From positions 124,001-188,000 of the forward strand of contig JBFWUB010000003.1 in NCBI GenBank assembly GCA_050247515.1: 64,000 nt of DNA, written 5' to 3'. Positions 24,881 to 34,961 of the stretch are shown piece by piece. A program made the position numbers and the translations under genes. The notes beneath the pieces were generated by a model. The model was not told the origin of the DNA, did no database searches, and saw only the letters and a program-made list of their open reading frames with translations. Position 1 is the stretch's first letter. The number at the start of each line of letters is the position of its first letter. The DNA is from RAM1 sp050247515. Lineage in GTDB: Bacteria; Pseudomonadota; Gammaproteobacteria; Burkholderiales; Burkholderiaceae_C.

Positions 24881-24973
24881 GGAAACGTGACCGAGTGGCC
24901 GAAGGTGCTCCCCTGCTAAGGGAGTATGGGGTGTAGAGCCTCATCGAGGGTTCGAATCCCTCCGTTTCCGCCA
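24881..24973 (+). tRNA. tRNA-Ser (anticodon GCT)
   Basis: The 93-nt class II tRNA includes an encoded CCA (24971-24973). The acceptor stem GGAAACG (24881-24887) pairs with CGTTTCC (24963-24969). The anticodon stem-loop CTCCC-CTGCTAA-GGGAG gives anticodon GCT, reading AGC/AGU. The long variable arm and the GGTTCGAATCC T-arm fit serine. A rho-independent terminator follows directly. The restriction-modification cassette begins just downstream, so the gene may mark an insertion site. Confidence 0.96.
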
Positions 24974-24985
24974 AGACAAAACAAG

Positions 24986-25006
24986 ACGCCCCGAAAGGGG
25001 CGTTTT
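24986..25006 (+). terminator. rho-independent terminator after tRNA-Ser
   Basis: The stem ACGCCCC (24986-24992) pairs with GGGGCGT (24997-25003) around a GAAA tetraloop, followed by TTTT. A near-copy occurs after hsdR. Confidence 0.9.
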
Positions 25007-25011
25007 GCATT
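24996..25011 (+). repeat. left copy of 16-bp direct repeat flanking the hsd cassette
   Basis: AGGGGCGTTTTGCATT is identical to 31132-31147. It covers the right arm and T-tract of the terminator behind tRNA-Ser. It could be a target duplication or a product of recombination between terminators. Confidence 0.7.
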
Positions 25012-25115
25012 TCCGCCAATCTCAAAGAGAGGCGGTCTACTCCCAAAGTTTTCAGGGTTCCCAGCCTCACGAATAGGTGATACCTTCCGTGGCCGTTCAG
25101 GAGAAACACCGAAGC

Positions 25116-26662
<1,547 letters not shown>

Positions 26663-26663
<1 letters not shown>

Positions 26664-27862
26664 TGGGCCGCGACTGCTTGCTGGGCGATGTCTTGACCTT
26701 GCAGCGTGGATACGATCTGCCTTCACATGCGCGTCGTGCAGGACCGATTCCGATCGTTTCTTCGTCAGGGGTTACTGGCACACATGCTGAAGCGAAGGTC
26801 GCTGGCCCCGGCGTAGTGACTGGCCGATACGGAACGCTGGGTCAAATCCACTACGTTCCGGGAGCGTTCTGGCCGCTCAACACGACGCTGTACGTCCGCG
26901 ACTTCAAGGGCAACGATCCTCGCTTCGTTGCGTATCTCTTGCAGACGCTGAACTTCGCCAACCGAAGTGCCGCGGCGGCTGTGCCGGGTATCAACAGGAA
27001 CGACTTGCATCGCATACCTGTTCGATGCCCGGACCTGCAGCAACAACGCCACATCGCTTCGATCCTCTCCGCCTACGATGACTTGATCGAGAACAACACG
27101 CGGCGCATCGCGATCCTGGAGGAGATAGCCCGGCGCATCTACGAGGAGTGGTTCGTCCGCTTCCGCTTCCCCGACCACGAGGGCGTGCGGAAGGTCGAGT
27201 CCGAGTTGGGCTTGGTGCCGGAGGGGTGGTCAATCACTGAGCTCGGTGCGCTGCTGAGCGTGGAAAAGGGCCTCTCGTACAAGGGCTCGGGCCTCACCGG
27301 AGATGGTGTGCCTATGGTCAACCTGAAGAACATCCTGCCCGGAGGCGGCTTCAGGCGCGATGGAACTAAACCGTACAGCGGCGAGTACAAGCCCAGGCAT
27401 GTCGTCCGAGCAGGGGACATCGTGTTGGCGAATACTGACTTGACCCAAGCCGGGACTGTTGTAGGCAGTCCGGCGATCGTGCCCAAACTGGGCGTTGGCG
27501 AATGCATCTTTTCGCACCACATCTATGCGGTTCGCCTTAAGGCTGCATTGGCTGAATGCCGGCACTACGTGTATTGGCTGCTGGCCCATGACTCGTTCAA
27601 GAGCTTTGCCAAGGGGCACGCCGTTGGCACAACCGTCCTGGGCATGCCGAAGGAGGGCGTGACTAACTTCAGGTTCGCTCGGCCGCCTGAGGAGCTCATG
27701 CGGCGTTTCTCGTCGCTGGCCTCGCCGATTCATCGTCTGGCAGAGACGCTGCACGCGAAGAACGCAAATCTCTTGGCGACGCGCGACCTGCTTCTACCCA
27801 AGCTGGTTTCTGGTGAACTGGTCGTGTCTGCTGTACCTGAACCGGAGGCCCTCGCCGCATGA
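26663..27862 (+). CDS. hsdS: type I restriction-modification system, specificity subunit
   Basis: The product has 399 residues with two target-recognition domains. The first begins LGDVLTLQRGYDLP and the second LGALLSVEKGLSYKGSGLTGDGVPMVN (in two parts, LGALLSVEKGLSY and KGSGLTGDGVPMVN). Each is followed by a conserved helical spacer (QQRHIASILSAYDDLIENN / TRRIAILEEIARRIYEEW in the centre, and a shorter copy at the C-terminus). HsdS sets the bipartite DNA target for HsdM and HsdR. Base composition is less GC-rich than the neighbours, as is common for specificity genes and consistent with transfer. The target sequence cannot be read from the protein. Confidence 0.96.
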
Positions 27863-30800
27863 CCCCACCGCCCGGCGTCAAGGAGGTCTCCGCCGGCTAC
27901 GGCGAACTGGCGCTCGTCGAGATACCGGCGATCGACCTGCTGACCTCGCTGGGCTGGACCTTCAAGAACCTGTACGCCGAGACCTTTGGTGAACTGGGCA
28001 GCGAGGGTCGCGAGAGTGAAACCCAAGTCATCCTCACCCGTCGCCTGCGCGCGGCGCTGGTGGCGCTGAACCCCGGCCTGCCGGCCGACGCCTACGCCCA
28101 GGCCGTCGAGCAGCTCGCGCAGGACCGTTCCAAGCAGATTGCCGTCAACGCCAACCGCGACTTCTACCGGCTGCTGAAAGACGGCGTGAAGGTGAAGGTG
28201 CCCGACGAACACGGCGGGCACAGCACCGAGACGCTGCGCGTGATCGACTGGGCCACGCCGGCCAACAACGAGTTCTTCCTGGCATCGCAGATGTGGGTGG
28301 CCGGCGATATGTACCGCCGCCGCTGCGACCTGCTGGCCTTCGTCAACGGCTTGCCGTTGGTGTTCATCGAGCTGAAGAAGCCGGCCGTGCCGCTGAAGAG
28401 CGCCTTCGACGATAACCTGCGCGACTACCGCGGCCAGAGCGTGCCGCAGCTCTTTCACCCCAACGCGTTCATCTTGCTGAGCAACGGCTCCGCCACCAAG
28501 GTGGGCACGCTCACCAGCGCCTGGGAGCACTTCTTCGACTGGAAGCGCTTGGCCGACGAAGACGAGGCCGGCAAGGTGAGCCTGGAGCGCGCGCTGCGCG
28601 GCCTGCTCGAGCCGGCGCGGCTGCTGGACTACATCGAGAACTTCACCGTCTTCGAGGAGGGCAAGGGCGGCCTGATCAAGAAGACGGCCAAAAACCACCA
28701 GTTCCTGGGCGTGAACAAGTCCATAGCGCGGCTGGTGGAACTGCGCCGAATTGACGAAACCAGCGAGAAGCTGGAGCGCAAGCGCCTGGGCGTGTTCTGG
28801 CACACGCAGGGATCGGGCAAGAGCCTGTCGATGGTGTTCTTCACCCAGAAGGTGCTACGCAAGGTGCTGGGCAGTTGCACCTTCGTGATCGTGACCGACC
28901 GCGAGGAGCTGGACGACCAGATCAGCAAGACCTTCAAGGCCACCGGCGCCACTGCGCGCGAGGACGTGCGCGCCACCAGCGGCGAACACCTGAAGGAACT
29001 GCTGCGCGGCAACGAACGCTACATCTTCACCCTGATCCAGAAGTTTCGGAACGAGCCGGGGCAGCCCTATCCGATGCTGTCTGATCGCTCGGACGTGATC
29101 GTCATCACCGACGAGGCGCACCGCAGCCAGTACGACATCTTCGCGCTGAACATGCGCAACGCGCTGCCCAACGCGGGCTTCATCGGCTTCACCGGCACGC
29201 CGCTGATCCAGGGCGAAGCAGAGCGCACGCGCGAGGTGTTTGGCGACTACGTCAGCGTCTACGACTTCGCCCGCTCCATCGAAGACGGCGCCACGGTGCC
29301 GCTGTACTACGAGAACCGCATCCCCGAGGTGCAGCTCACCAACCAGGAGCTGAACCGCGAGCTGGAAGCGCTGCTGGAAGAAGCCGAGCTGGACGAGGCG
29401 CAGGAGAAGAAGCTGGAGCGCGAGTTCGGGCGCGAGTACCACATCATCACCCGCGAAGACCGGCTGGAGGCCATCGCCAAGGATCTGGTGGCGCACTTCA
29501 CCGGCCGCGGCTACCGCGGCAAGGCCATGATGGTCTGCATCGACAAGGCCACCGCCGTGCGCATGTACGACAAGGTGCAGACGCACTGGAAGGCCGAGAT
29601 TGCGCGGCTGAAGGCTGCGCTGGAGCCGGCCCAGGGAGACGCCCGCGAGGCGCTGATCGCACGCATCCACCTGATGCAGACCACCGACATGGCCGTGGTG
29701 GTGAGCCAGGGCCAGAACGAGATCGAGGACCTGAAGGCCAAGGGCTTGGACATCGTGCCGCACCGGCAGCGCATGCTGAAAGAGAGCCTGGACGAGAAGT
29801 TCAAGGATGAGAAGAGCGAGCTGCGGCTGGTATTCGTCTGTGCGATGTGGATCACCGGCTTTGATGTACCGACCTGTTCGACGATCTACCTGGACAAGCC
29901 CATGCGGGCGCACACCCTGATGCAGACCATTGCCCGCGCCAACCGCGTAGCACCGGGCAAGGAAAGCGGCCTGATCGTGGATTACGTGGGGATTTTCCGG
30001 GCGCTTCAGAGCGCACTGGCCACCTACGCACGGCCCGAGACTGGTGGCGAAGGCAGCCCCATTCTGGACAAAGCCGAACTGGTTGCGGCATTGAACAAGG
30101 CGCTGAACGAGGTCGCCATGTTTGCCCAGCTGCGGGGTGTGCAGCTGGAGGCGATCACCCAGGCCCAGGGCTTCTACCGGATCGGCCTGATTGATGATGC
30201 TGTAGAGGCATTCCTGGCCAGTGATTCAGACAAGAAGTTGTTTACCCAGATGGCGGGCCGCATTGCCCGCCTGTTCAAGGCGATCTTGCCGGACCCGCAG
30301 GCCAATGATCTGGCGCCGCTGTCGGTTCTTGTGGCCTACCTGGCTGAAAAGATGCGGGCGCAGACCGGATCGCCAGACATCTCGAAAGTCATGGGTGATG
30401 TAGAGGACTTGCTGAACGACTCCATCGCCACAGAGGGCTACCGTATTGGCCCGGCGAGCAATCCGGCGGCATTGGTCAATTTGTCAGAGATCGATTTCGA
30501 GGCGCTGCAAGCCAAATTTGCCCAAGGGCGCAAGCGAACCGAGGCAGAGAAGCTGCGCCGCCTGATTGAAAGCAAGCTGAACGAGATGCTCCAGGTGAAT
30601 GCGTCGCGTGTTGACTTGGCCGAGAAGCTGCAGAAGCTGATCGATGAATACAACACAGGCAGCCAGAACATTGAATGGTTCTTCTCCAAGCTCAAGGACT
30701 TTGCGCAAGCGCTGAACGAAGAAGAGAAGCGCGGCGTGGCGGAAGGGCTGACGGAGGAGGAGTTGGCCCTGTTCGACATTCTGGTCAGGCCGGAGCCCCA

Positions 30801-31053
30801 GCTGACCAAGGCGGAAGAAGCTCAGGTCAAGAAGGTTTGCAAGGAACTGCTGGAAGTCTTGCGCCGTGAAAAACTGGTGCTGGACTGGCGAGAAAAGCAG
30901 CAGGCGCGGGCCGCAGTCATGCAGACACTCAAGATTGAGTTCCGGCGGTTACCCGAGCAATACACCAAGGCCATACGTGCCGAAAAACTTGCACGTGCTT
31001 ATGCCCACGTTTATGACCACTACGCGGGGGCGTCTCATCGACCAAACACCTGA
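27859..31053 (+). CDS. hsdR: type I restriction-modification system, restriction subunit
   Basis: The 1064-residue motor and nuclease subunit overlaps hsdS by ATGA. The N-terminal PD-(D/E)xK nuclease is visible as CDLLAFVNGLPLVFIELKKP, with Asp at about 157 and ELK at 171-173. The SF2 translocase has Walker A TQGSGKS (about 316-322), DEAH (about 418-421), SAT-like GFTGTPL, and the later helicase motif TIARANRVAPGKESGLIVDY. The C-terminal helical part binds the methylase core. All motifs are intact, so the system is probably active. Confidence 0.97.
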   Translation: MTPPPGVKEVSAGYGELALVEIPAIDLLTSLGWTFKNLYAETFGELGSEGRESETQVILTRRLRAALVALNPGLPADAYAQAVEQLAQDRSKQIAVNANRDFYRLLKDGVKVKVPDEHGGHSTETLRVIDWATPANNEFFLASQMWVAGDMYRRRCDLLAFVNGLPLVFIELKKPAVPLKSAFDDNLRDYRGQSVPQLFHPNAFILLSNGSATKVGTLTSAWEHFFDWKRLADEDEAGKVSLERALRGLLEPARLLDYIENFTVFEEGKGGLIKKTAKNHQFLGVNKSIARLVELRRIDETSEKLERKRLGVFWHTQGSGKSLSMVFFTQKVLRKVLGSCTFVIVTDREELDDQISKTFKATGATAREDVRATSGEHLKELLRGNERYIFTLIQKFRNEPGQPYPMLSDRSDVIVITDEAHRSQYDIFALNMRNALPNAGFIGFTGTPLIQGEAERTREVFGDYVSVYDFARSIEDGATVPLYYENRIPEVQLTNQELNRELEALLEEAELDEAQEKKLEREFGREYHIITREDRLEAIAKDLVAHFTGRGYRGKAMMVCIDKATAVRMYDKVQTHWKAEIARLKAALEPAQGDAREALIARIHLMQTTDMAVVVSQGQNEIEDLKAKGLDIVPHRQRMLKESLDEKFKDEKSELRLVFVCAMWITGFDVPTCSTIYLDKPMRAHTLMQTIARANRVAPGKESGLIVDYVGIFRALQSALATYARPETGGEGSPILDKAELVAALNKALNEVAMFAQLRGVQLEAITQAQGFYRIGLIDDAVEAFLASDSDKKLFTQMAGRIARLFKAILPDPQANDLAPLSVLVAYLAEKMRAQTGSPDISKVMGDVEDLLNDSIATEGYRIGPASNPAALVNLSEIDFEALQAKFAQGRKRTEAEKLRRLIESKLNEMLQVNASRVDLAEKLQKLIDEYNTGSQNIEWFFSKLKDFAQALNEEEKRGVAEGLTEEELALFDILVRPEPQLTKAEEAQVKKVCKELLEVLRREKLVLDWREKQQARAAVMQTLKIEFRRLPEQYTKAIRAEKLARAYAHVYDHYAGASHRPNT

Positions 31054-31062
31054 GAGAGTGGT

Positions 31063-31103
31063 GTGCCAGAAATTGGCACGATCGCTCCAGAATTTGGCAC
31101 GAT
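31063..31103. repeat. pair of 17-bp near-identical repeats, 21 bp apart, with palindrome
   Basis: CCAGAAATTGGCACGAT (31066-31082) and CCAGAATTTGGCACGAT (31087-31103) differ at one position and start 21 bp apart, two helical turns. The first overlaps the inverted repeat GTGCCA/TGGCAC (31063-31068 with 31074-31079). They sit just after the hsdR stop. They may be protein-binding sites or a remnant of a mobile element end. Confidence 0.5.
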
Positions 31104-31120
31104 GTACGCTTGAAAGCAGA

Positions 31121-31142
31121 AACGCCCCGTGAGGGGCGTTTT
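31121..31142 (+). terminator. rho-independent terminator after hsdR (probably bidirectional)
   Basis: AACGCCCC (31121-31128) pairs with GGGGCGTT (31133-31140) around GTGA, followed by TT. On the minus strand the same stem is followed by TTTC and could also end the small convergent gene at 31166-31513. It closely resembles the terminator at 24986-25006. Confidence 0.85.
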
Positions 31143-31147
31143 GCATT
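31132..31147 (+). repeat. right copy of 16-bp direct repeat flanking the hsd cassette
   Basis: AGGGGCGTTTTGCATT is identical to 24996-25011 behind tRNA-Ser. With the left copy it brackets hsdM-hsdS-hsdR exactly. Confidence 0.7.
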
Positions 31148-31165
31148 GGGGGCGTGTAGAAGGCC

Positions 31166-31513
31166 TTACGGCTTCTTCACCGCCGCCTCAGCCGCCGCCT
31201 CGGCCTTCACCTTGGCATTGGCATCGGTGCCGGGGATTTTCTCGGCAATCTTGTTGCCCGTGCGGCGCGTCGCATCGGCAGCGTCCTTGCTCACGTCCTT
31301 GGTGAACTCCACGGTTTTCTTGGCGGTGTTTTTGGTGGCGTCAATGCCCTTGTCGATCTTCTGGCCGATGGTGCTCGTGGACTTGGTGCTGACGCTGGCA
31401 TTGGCGCTCACATCCGCATTCACGGTCTGGGCCTGGGCGCTCAGGCCGTAGGACGCGGCGGTCACGGCCAGGATGATGCTGACGCGTTGCAGTACGTTGG
31501 TGGTCTTGTTCAT
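31166..31513 (-). CDS. small exported Lys/Ala-rich hypothetical protein
   Basis: The product has 115 residues from the ATG at 31513, preceded by AAGGAG. A signal peptide (VSIILAVTAASYGLSAQAQ) is followed by a polar, Ala/Lys/Thr/Asp-rich mature chain with a loose helical repeat (KIDKGIDATKNTAKKTVEFT, KDVSKDAADATRRTG, and an AEAAAEAAVKK end). No Cys or catalytic motif is seen. Composition resembles LEA-like or other stress-protective periplasmic helices, but no family is recognised. A longer frame upstream to 31642 lacks the signal and was rejected. Confidence 0.75.
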   Translation of the reverse strand: MNKTTNVLQRVSIILAVTAASYGLSAQAQTVNADVSANASVSTKSTSTIGQKIDKGIDATKNTAKKTVEFTKDVSKDAADATRRTGNKIAEKIPGTDANAKVKAEAAAEAAVKKP

Positions 31514-31660
31514 GGTTGGGGCTCCTTGTCTCTGAACGAAGTCCCGAAGTATTGGGGCTGCCGCGCGTTTGCGGGGCCCAAAACGGACGCTTGGCGCTGA
31601 AATGGATGGCGGCCTACGCGCCGGGTCAGCCGGGTCCCACACGGGTGTCGGGGTTTAGCG

Positions 31661-32587
31661 TCAATTCGCCAGGTCGCCCACTTTGTCGCTGGGAAATTTG
31701 AATGATTCCTTGAGCATGAACGACATCGGCAGCTCCAGGTTGATGCCGCGCGGCGGGATCGGGCTCATGAACCACTTCTGGTACAGCTGCTGCAGCTCGC
31801 CGGTAAAGATCAGGCGGCGCATTTCGTCGTCGATCACTTTCTTGAACGCCGGCTGGCCCTTGGGCAGCATCACCGCATAGGGCTCGATGGTCATGGGTTT
31901 GCCGATGACGGCGTAGTCCTGCGGTTGCGCTGCATTGGCGCGCAGGCCGTACAGCAGCACGTCGTCCATGGCAAAGGCGTCGGCGCGGCCGGCAGCCACC
32001 AGGGCAAAGGCGGCGGCGTGGTCGTCGGCCTCGATGATCTTCATCTTCAGCAGCCGCTCTTCGCTCACGGCCTGCAGGGTCTTGATGTTGGTGGTGCCGC
32101 GGGTGGATACCACCGTCTTGCCCGTCAGGTCTTCCAGCGTCTGGATGCCCGAGCGCGTGCGCACCGCAAATCGCGCGGCCGAGATGAAGTGCGCAATGGT
32201 GTAGTCCACCCGGCGGCGGCGCTCGGCGTTGTTGGTGGTGGAGCCGCATTCCAGTGACGCGCGGCCTTCGGCAATGGCGGGGATGCGCGTGGCCGACGTG
32301 ACCGCCAGGTGCCGCACAGCCAGCGTGGGCAGCTTCAGCTCGCGGCGCACCGCGTCCACCAGCTTCATGCACAGGTCCATGGAATAGCCGATGGGCTGCC
32401 TGCGCTCGTCCAGGTAAGAGAACGGGATGGACGCGTCGCGGTGCGCCAGCACGATCTCGCGCGCGTCGCGTATGCGGCTGAGTTCATCGGTGGCTGGGTT
32501 GGAGGCTTGTGTGGCCGTTGCAGCCAGCCCCAGCGCCAATCCAAGCGCCAAGGGGGCGCACCATAATGCGGTTGCTTTTGTCTTCAC
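31661..32587 (-). CDS. amino-acid ABC transporter substrate-binding protein (family 3, GltI-like)
   Basis: The product has 308 residues. It starts at GTG (32587) with AGGAG upstream. A signal peptide (LALGLALGLAATATQA) precedes a type 3 solute-binding fold: REIVLAHRDASIPFSYLDE, QPIGYSMDLCMKLVDAV, and LTGKTVVSTRGTTNIKTLQ. GltI-type proteins bind glutamate/aspartate or similar amino acids in the periplasm. No ABC permease or ATPase is adjacent, so it must use a transporter encoded elsewhere. Its start is 29 bp from the divergent LysR gene, which may regulate it. Confidence 0.9.
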   Translation of the reverse strand: MKTKATALWCAPLALGLALGLAATATQASNPATDELSRIRDAREIVLAHRDASIPFSYLDERRQPIGYSMDLCMKLVDAVRRELKLPTLAVRHLAVTSATRIPAIAEGRASLECGSTTNNAERRRRVDYTIAHFISAARFAVRTRSGIQTLEDLTGKTVVSTRGTTNIKTLQAVSEERLLKMKIIEADDHAAAFALVAAGRADAFAMDDVLLYGLRANAAQPQDYAVIGKPMTIEPYAVMLPKGQPAFKKVIDDEMRRLIFTGELQQLYQKWFMSPIPPRGINLELPMSFMLKESFKFPSDKVGDLAN

Positions 32588-32616
32588 GTCTGCTCCTGGT
32601 TGAACGAAAGGGCACC

Positions 32617-33516
32617 ATGCGCCTGCGGCACATTGAGGTTTTCAACGCGGTCATGCTCACCGGCAGCGTGAGTGCGGCCGCGCGCATGATCAACGTCACC
32701 CAGCCGGCCGTCAGTCGCACCCTGCAGCACGCCGAGCTGCAGCTGGGTTTTGCGCTGTTCCAGCGCGTGGGCGGGCGGCTCAAACCCACGGTGGAGGCCC
32801 AGACGCTGTACCCCCACATCGAGCGCCTGTTTGCCCAGCTGGACGAGGTGCAGCGCCTGTCGGCCAGCCTGAAGGCCGGCCGCGGCAAGGGCGAGCTGCG
32901 CGTGCTGACGGTGCTGGCGCTGAGCTACGAGGTATTCCCCCGCGCCATGCGCCTGTTCCGTGAAAAGTACCCCGGCGTGGTGGTGCACCACGAGGCGCTG
33001 CATTCGCCGCAGATCGTGTCGTCGCTGGTGCTGCAGGAGGCCGAGGTGGGCTATGTGTTCAGCGCCGTGTCGCACCCCGCGCTGGCGCAGGAGCGCCTGG
33101 CCGACCGGCGCGTGGTCTGCGTGGTGCCAAAGGGCATGCTGTCGGCGCGCCAGGTCAAGGCCGGCGCCATCACGCTGGCGCAGCTGGCCGCGCTGCCGGT
33201 GATCGGGCTGGACGGGCGCGACCCGCTGGGCATCACGCTGGCCCATTCGGTGCGCGACAGCGGCGCGGGCCTGAACGAGGTGATGTATGTGCAGACCTAC
33301 CATGTGGCGCTGGCCCTGGCCCACCACGGCGTGGGCGTGGCGCTGGTAGAAGGCTGCACGGCCGCGTCGGCCGACCGCACCCGGGTGGACGTGCTGGCGC
33401 TGGAGCCAGCCATTGCCACCACGGTGCACGCCCTGCGGCCCACGGCGCGGCCCAATTCGCTGATGACGCGGGCGTTCACGCGCTGCATGCAGCAGGCCTT
33501 GCAGCAGCTGGGCTGA
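32617..33516 (+). CDS. LysR-family transcriptional regulator
   Basis: The product has 299 residues from the ATG at 32617 (GAAAGGG upstream). A winged-helix DNA-binding domain (about 1-60: RLRHIEVFNAVMLTGSVSAA, ARMINVTQPAVSRTLQHAE) is followed by a periplasmic-binding-like effector domain (from about 90). It resembles regulators of amino-acid catabolism and transport genes. It is divergent from the orphan binding protein and adjacent to DadA, aminotransferase and TRAP genes, the likely targets. Its 3' end overlaps the convergent dadA-like gene by 41 bp. Confidence 0.93.
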   Translation: MRLRHIEVFNAVMLTGSVSAAARMINVTQPAVSRTLQHAELQLGFALFQRVGGRLKPTVEAQTLYPHIERLFAQLDEVQRLSASLKAGRGKGELRVLTVLALSYEVFPRAMRLFREKYPGVVVHHEALHSPQIVSSLVLQEAEVGYVFSAVSHPALAQERLADRRVVCVVPKGMLSARQVKAGAITLAQLAALPVIGLDGRDPLGITLAHSVRDSGAGLNEVMYVQTYHVALALAHHGVGVALVEGCTAASADRTRVDVLALEPAIATTVHALRPTARPNSLMTRAFTRCMQQALQQLG

Positions 33517-34777
33517 ACAGCGCGGGTTGGTCCGTGTGCAGCTGCGCCGCAATGCGCTGCGCGCTGCCAAACGCCAGCGTGAAGCCCAGGGCGCCATGGC
33601 CGGTGTTGAACAGCAGGTTGCGCGGCGCGCCGCGCAGCGCGCCGATCAGGGGCAGCCCGGTGGGCGTGGCCGGGCGCAGGCCGGCCCAGGGCTGCACGTC
33701 GCCCGCGCCGGCCGCGTGCGGAAACACATCGCGCGCCGTGGCCACCAGCGATTCAATGCGCGCCGCGGGGATGCTGGTGCTGTCGCCCACCAGCTCGGCC
33801 ATGCCGGCCACGCGCAGGCGCTGGCCGATGCGGGCAAACACCACCTTGCGCGCGGCGTCGGTCACGTTCACGCGCGGCGCGTGGCCGGGCAGGGGGCTCG
33901 CGTTCAGCGTGATGCTGTAGCCCTTGAGCGGGTACACCGGCACGTCCAGCCCCAGCGGCTGGGCCAGCCGGTGCGACGCGCTGCCCAGCGCCACCACAAA
34001 GGCATCGGCCCGCAGCGGGCCCTGCGTCGTTTCGGCCGCCACCACGCGGTTGCCTTCGGGCACCAAGCGGGTCACGGCGGTGTCAAACGCAAAGCGCACG
34101 CCGCGCGAGCGCAGCAGGCGCTCCAGCGCCAGGCAGACCTTGTAGCAATCGGCCGCGCATTCGCCGGGGGTGTGGATGGCGCCGGCAAAGCGCGGTGCGT
34201 TGTGTGCGGCGTAGTGGGCCAGCGCGGGCTCCACGCCCACGCATTCAGCGGGCGTCAGCGCCTGCTGCACGCTGCCCAGCGTGCGCTGCAGGTCCATCTG
34301 GCGCCGCGCGCCGTCAAAGCTGCGCGCGTCGGGGTACAGCACCAGCTTGCCGGTGGCGGAAAAGTCGCAGTCGATACGCTCCTCACTCAGCAGCTGTTCA
34401 AAGCCCGCGCGGCTTTGCGCGGCCAGTGCCAGCAGCGCGGCCGTGGTTCGCTGCGACACGCCCGCGCGACAGGCCGCCAGAAAGCGCAGGCCCCAGGCCC
34501 ACTGGTGCGGGTCGATCTGCAGGCGCAGCTTCAGCGGCGAATCGGCGGACAGCAGCAGCTTGGGCAGCTGGCGCCAGATCGCAGGGTCGGCCAGTGGCTG
34601 CACGTACGAATAGCTCAGCTGTGCGCCGTTGGCGGCGCTGGCACCGGCGCCGCTGTGGGCGCGGTCCACCACCGTCACGGCAAAGCCGTCGCGCTGCAGC
34701 TGCCAGGCGGTGGCCAGGCCCACAATGCCGGCGCCCAGCACGCACACATGCAGGGGGGATTTGGTAAGAGGGTTCAT
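33476..34777 (-). CDS. D-amino-acid dehydrogenase-like FAD oxidoreductase
   Basis: The product has 433 residues from the ATG at 34777. The FAD-binding dinucleotide motif VCVLGAGIVGLATAW (about 11-25) leads a DAO fold. The C-terminal glycine-rich motif WAGLRPATPTGLPLIGA and NLLFNTGHGALGFTLA is typical of DadA. DadA-type enzymes deaminate D-amino acids (or related amines) to 2-oxo acids, passing electrons to the respiratory chain. The neighbours are a class III aminotransferase (divergent) and a LysR regulator. The exact substrate is unknown, so I assign no symbol. Confidence 0.88.
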   Translation of the reverse strand: MNPLTKSPLHVCVLGAGIVGLATAWQLQRDGFAVTVVDRAHSGAGASAANGAQLSYSYVQPLADPAIWRQLPKLLLSADSPLKLRLQIDPHQWAWGLRFLAACRAGVSQRTTAALLALAAQSRAGFEQLLSEERIDCDFSATGKLVLYPDARSFDGARRQMDLQRTLGSVQQALTPAECVGVEPALAHYAAHNAPRFAGAIHTPGECAADCYKVCLALERLLRSRGVRFAFDTAVTRLVPEGNRVVAAETTQGPLRADAFVVALGSASHRLAQPLGLDVPVYPLKGYSITLNASPLPGHAPRVNVTDAARKVVFARIGQRLRVAGMAELVGDSTSIPAARIESLVATARDVFPHAAGAGDVQPWAGLRPATPTGLPLIGALRGAPRNLLFNTGHGALGFTLAFGSAQRIAAQLHTDQPALFSPAAARPAACSA

Positions 34778-34831
34778 GCCGGCCAATCTAGGGCCTGCCG
34801 CCGTGCCTGAAAAATGCCAATGGGGTGATCG

Positions 34832-34852
34832 CCCATGCCCTGAACTCATGGG
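34832..34852. promoter_or_regulatory. inverted repeat in the dadA-like/aminotransferase divergent promoter region
   Basis: CCCATG (34832-34837) and CATGGG (34847-34852) form an inverted repeat with a 9-bp spacer, inside the 184-bp gap between divergent starts. Size and position would suit an operator, perhaps for the LysR protein. No independent support. Confidence 0.3.
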
Positions 34853-34961
34853 TGCCGGCGTGCCAGCGCGGGTCATAAACGCAGGGCATGGATTCAAACG
34901 AAAAAGGCATCGCAGCAATTGCGGGGCTGTGCTTACACTGCGGCGCTACTACCTCATTCAC

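Noticed and set aside
31074..31098. TGGCACG motifs after hsdR as sigma-54 promoters
   Set aside because: The -12 element is poor in both copies and no gene in that direction follows; the repeats are better treated as paired sites.
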